Of a DNA stretch of 64,000 nt, positions 63,202 through 64,000 are shown one piece after another. The first letter of the stretch is position 1. Each line of letters begins with the position of its first letter. The translations under genes and the position numbers were made by a program. This DNA is from Allocoprococcus sp004560705 (lineage in GTDB: Bacteria; Bacillota; Clostridia; Lachnospirales; Lachnospiraceae), in NCBI RefSeq assembly GCF_052065755.1, contig NZ_JBQHTK010000002.1, positions 186,001-250,000 on the forward strand, written 5' to 3'. Under the pieces are notes generated by a model that saw only the letters and a program-made list of their open reading frames with translations, ran no database searches and was not told the origin of the DNA.

Positions 63202-64000
63202 ATGTTAGCAACATTAAACGACGTAATGAAGATTGCAGAGGAAAAAAAGATAGCTGTTGGATCCTTTAATACGCCAAACCTCGAAGCGCTTCAAGCAGTA
63301 ATTGAAGCGGCGGAGGAACTGGATTTACCGGTTATCATTCAGTTTGCACAGTGTCACGAACCGTGGATTCCACTTGCTATGATTGGACCAATTATGGTTA
63401 ATGTAGCGAAAAAATCCAAAGTTCCGGTATGTGTTCATCTGGATCATGGTGAGACCCTGGAATATTTGCAACAGGCACTTGATATGGGATTTACATCAAT
63501 TATGTATGATGGATCCACACTTTCCTATGAAGAAAATCTGGAGAATACAAAAAGAGCAGTTGCCATGGCAACTAAGACAGGGGCTTCGGTAGAGGCAGAG
63601 CTTGGCTCTATGGGAAGAAGAGAGTCTGGTGCTGGGGATGACAGTGGTGAGAACGATGACACCAAGATCTATACAGACCCGCATCAGGCGAAAGTATTCG
63701 TTGAAAAGACAGGAATTGATGCGCTTGCCTGCTCTTTTGGTACAACACACGGCATTTACTTAACACAGCCGAAACTGGATTTTGATGTAGTAAAAAATGT
63801 ACGTGCGCTGACAGAACAGATTCCGATTGTAATGCATGGAGGATCCGGAGTGAGCAGAGAGGATTATCGAAAAGCCATCGAAGCCGGGACAAGGAAAGTA
63901 AACTATTTTACTTATATGGACAAGTCCGGTGGTAATGCGGTAGCGGAATATGTAAACAGCGTAAAAGAAGGAGAACCATTGTTTTTCTCGTCTGCGTCCA
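63202..64000 (+). CDS. Class II fructose/tagatose-bisphosphate aldolase, first 266 residues (runs off the window)
   Basis: Class II aldolases use zinc to split fructose- or tagatose-1,6-bisphosphate or related phosphosugars into triose units. The visible part shows AVGSFNTPNLEALQAVIEAA, the catalytic-acid and zinc-ligand segment PVCVHLDHGETLEYLQQAL with His and Asp, MYDGSTLSYEENLENTK, SVEAELGSMG, the zinc-ligand HGIY and MHGGSGVSREDYRKAIEAG, then KVNYFTYMD. The KbaY/GatY-like substrate cannot be separated from Fba by eye. ATG 63202 follows AAGGAGG. The divergent PocR/AraC regulator suggests inducible carbohydrate use. Confidence 0.93.
   Translation, partial: MLATLNDVMKIAEEKKIAVGSFNTPNLEALQAVIEAAEELDLPVIIQFAQCHEPWIPLAMIGPIMVNVAKKSKVPVCVHLDHGETLEYLQQALDMGFTSIMYDGSTLSYEENLENTKRAVAMATKTGASVEAELGSMGRRESGAGDDSGENDDTKIYTDPHQAKVFVEKTGIDALACSFGTTHGIYLTQPKLDFDVVKNVRALTEQIPIVMHGGSGVSREDYRKAIEAGTRKVNYFTYMDKSGGNAVAEYVNSVKEGEPLFFSSAS

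Noticed and set aside
1..64000. CRISPR arrays, rRNA genes, prophage or complete insertion sequences
   Set aside because: No regularly spaced repeats, no rRNA sequence, and no integrase, transposase or phage structural gene was seen in any frame.

Overview
The window looks like a chromosomal segment of a spore-forming, anaerobic, low-to-medium G+C Firmicute, most probably a Lachnospiraceae-type Clostridium. The support is an intact sporulation sigma factor (SigK), a DUF2953/GerW spore pair, a six-gene Rnf complex with its ApbE flavin transferase, CodY, a CIRCE-controlled groESL operon, a DUF5688 protein, frequent TTG/GTG starts with strong AGGAGG sites, and the absence of outer-membrane genes. 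Almost all genes lie on the + strand; only sigK, apbE and an AraC-type regulator are reversed. The assignment is by family content only.

Layout. 1-3.3 kb: end of an RNase J gene, then a two-gene tRNA wobble-uridine module (TrmR-like methyltransferase and TrhP-like U32 protein). 3.3-10 kb: sigK (reversed), then comM, dprA, topA and codY. 10-14.5 kb: a small unknown gene, groES-groEL behind a CIRCE element, an unknown membrane protein and guaB. 14.6-19.2 kb: an anchored amidase, aroK, a YqeG phosphatase, an orphan structured RNA element, a LysR regulator, aroD and efp. 19.4-30.5 kb: a DUF5688 protein, tRNA-Arg(CCG), an anchored unknown protein, argS, an AlaX-type editing protein and the glutamate synthase pair gltB-gltD. 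30.5-34 kb: a secreted NlpC/P60 hydrolase, ispH and a four-domain S1 protein whose genes overlap. 34-45.7 kb: rnfCDGEAB, a DUF2752 protein, an unknown membrane protein, a two-component system, then divergent apbE and NusG-II/Gx genes. 45.7-55.3 kb: ruvAB, zapA, an RlhA-like U32 protein, a FtsW/RodA-PBP pair sharing 251 bases out of frame, DUF2953, gerW and a 46-residue membrane peptide. 55.4-57.4 kb: rpsB-tsf behind a structured leader. 57.5-64 kb: a more accessory tail with a CDP-alcohol phosphatidyltransferase, DUF1697, a TetR-RsgA-GNAT operon, a decayed MFS gene (with a possible AraC remnant), a PocR/AraC regulator and the start of a class II aldolase.

How the genes fit together. Rnf exchanges electrons between ferredoxin and NAD+ while pumping ions; RnfG and RnfD carry the SGAT-type motifs that receive covalent FMN, and the ApbE lipoprotein encoded about 4.5 kb downstream is the expected transferase. 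GltBD and GuaB supply amino nitrogen and guanine nucleotides, and CodY senses GTP and branched-chain amino acids in related bacteria. FtsW/RodA-PBP, ZapA, the amidase and the NlpC/P60 protein act on the wall and division. SigK and GerW belong to late sporulation.

The most unusual item is the compact structured, gene-less element at 16538-16715, which resembles an orphan HEARO/omega-type RNA or, less likely, a group II intron fragment. Other points for a second look are the overlapping ftsW/PBP reading frames, the rpsB leader with its promoter embedded in the upstream terminator, the possible RBS-masking leader of comM, and the paired palindromic operators over a consensus promoter at the TetR gene.
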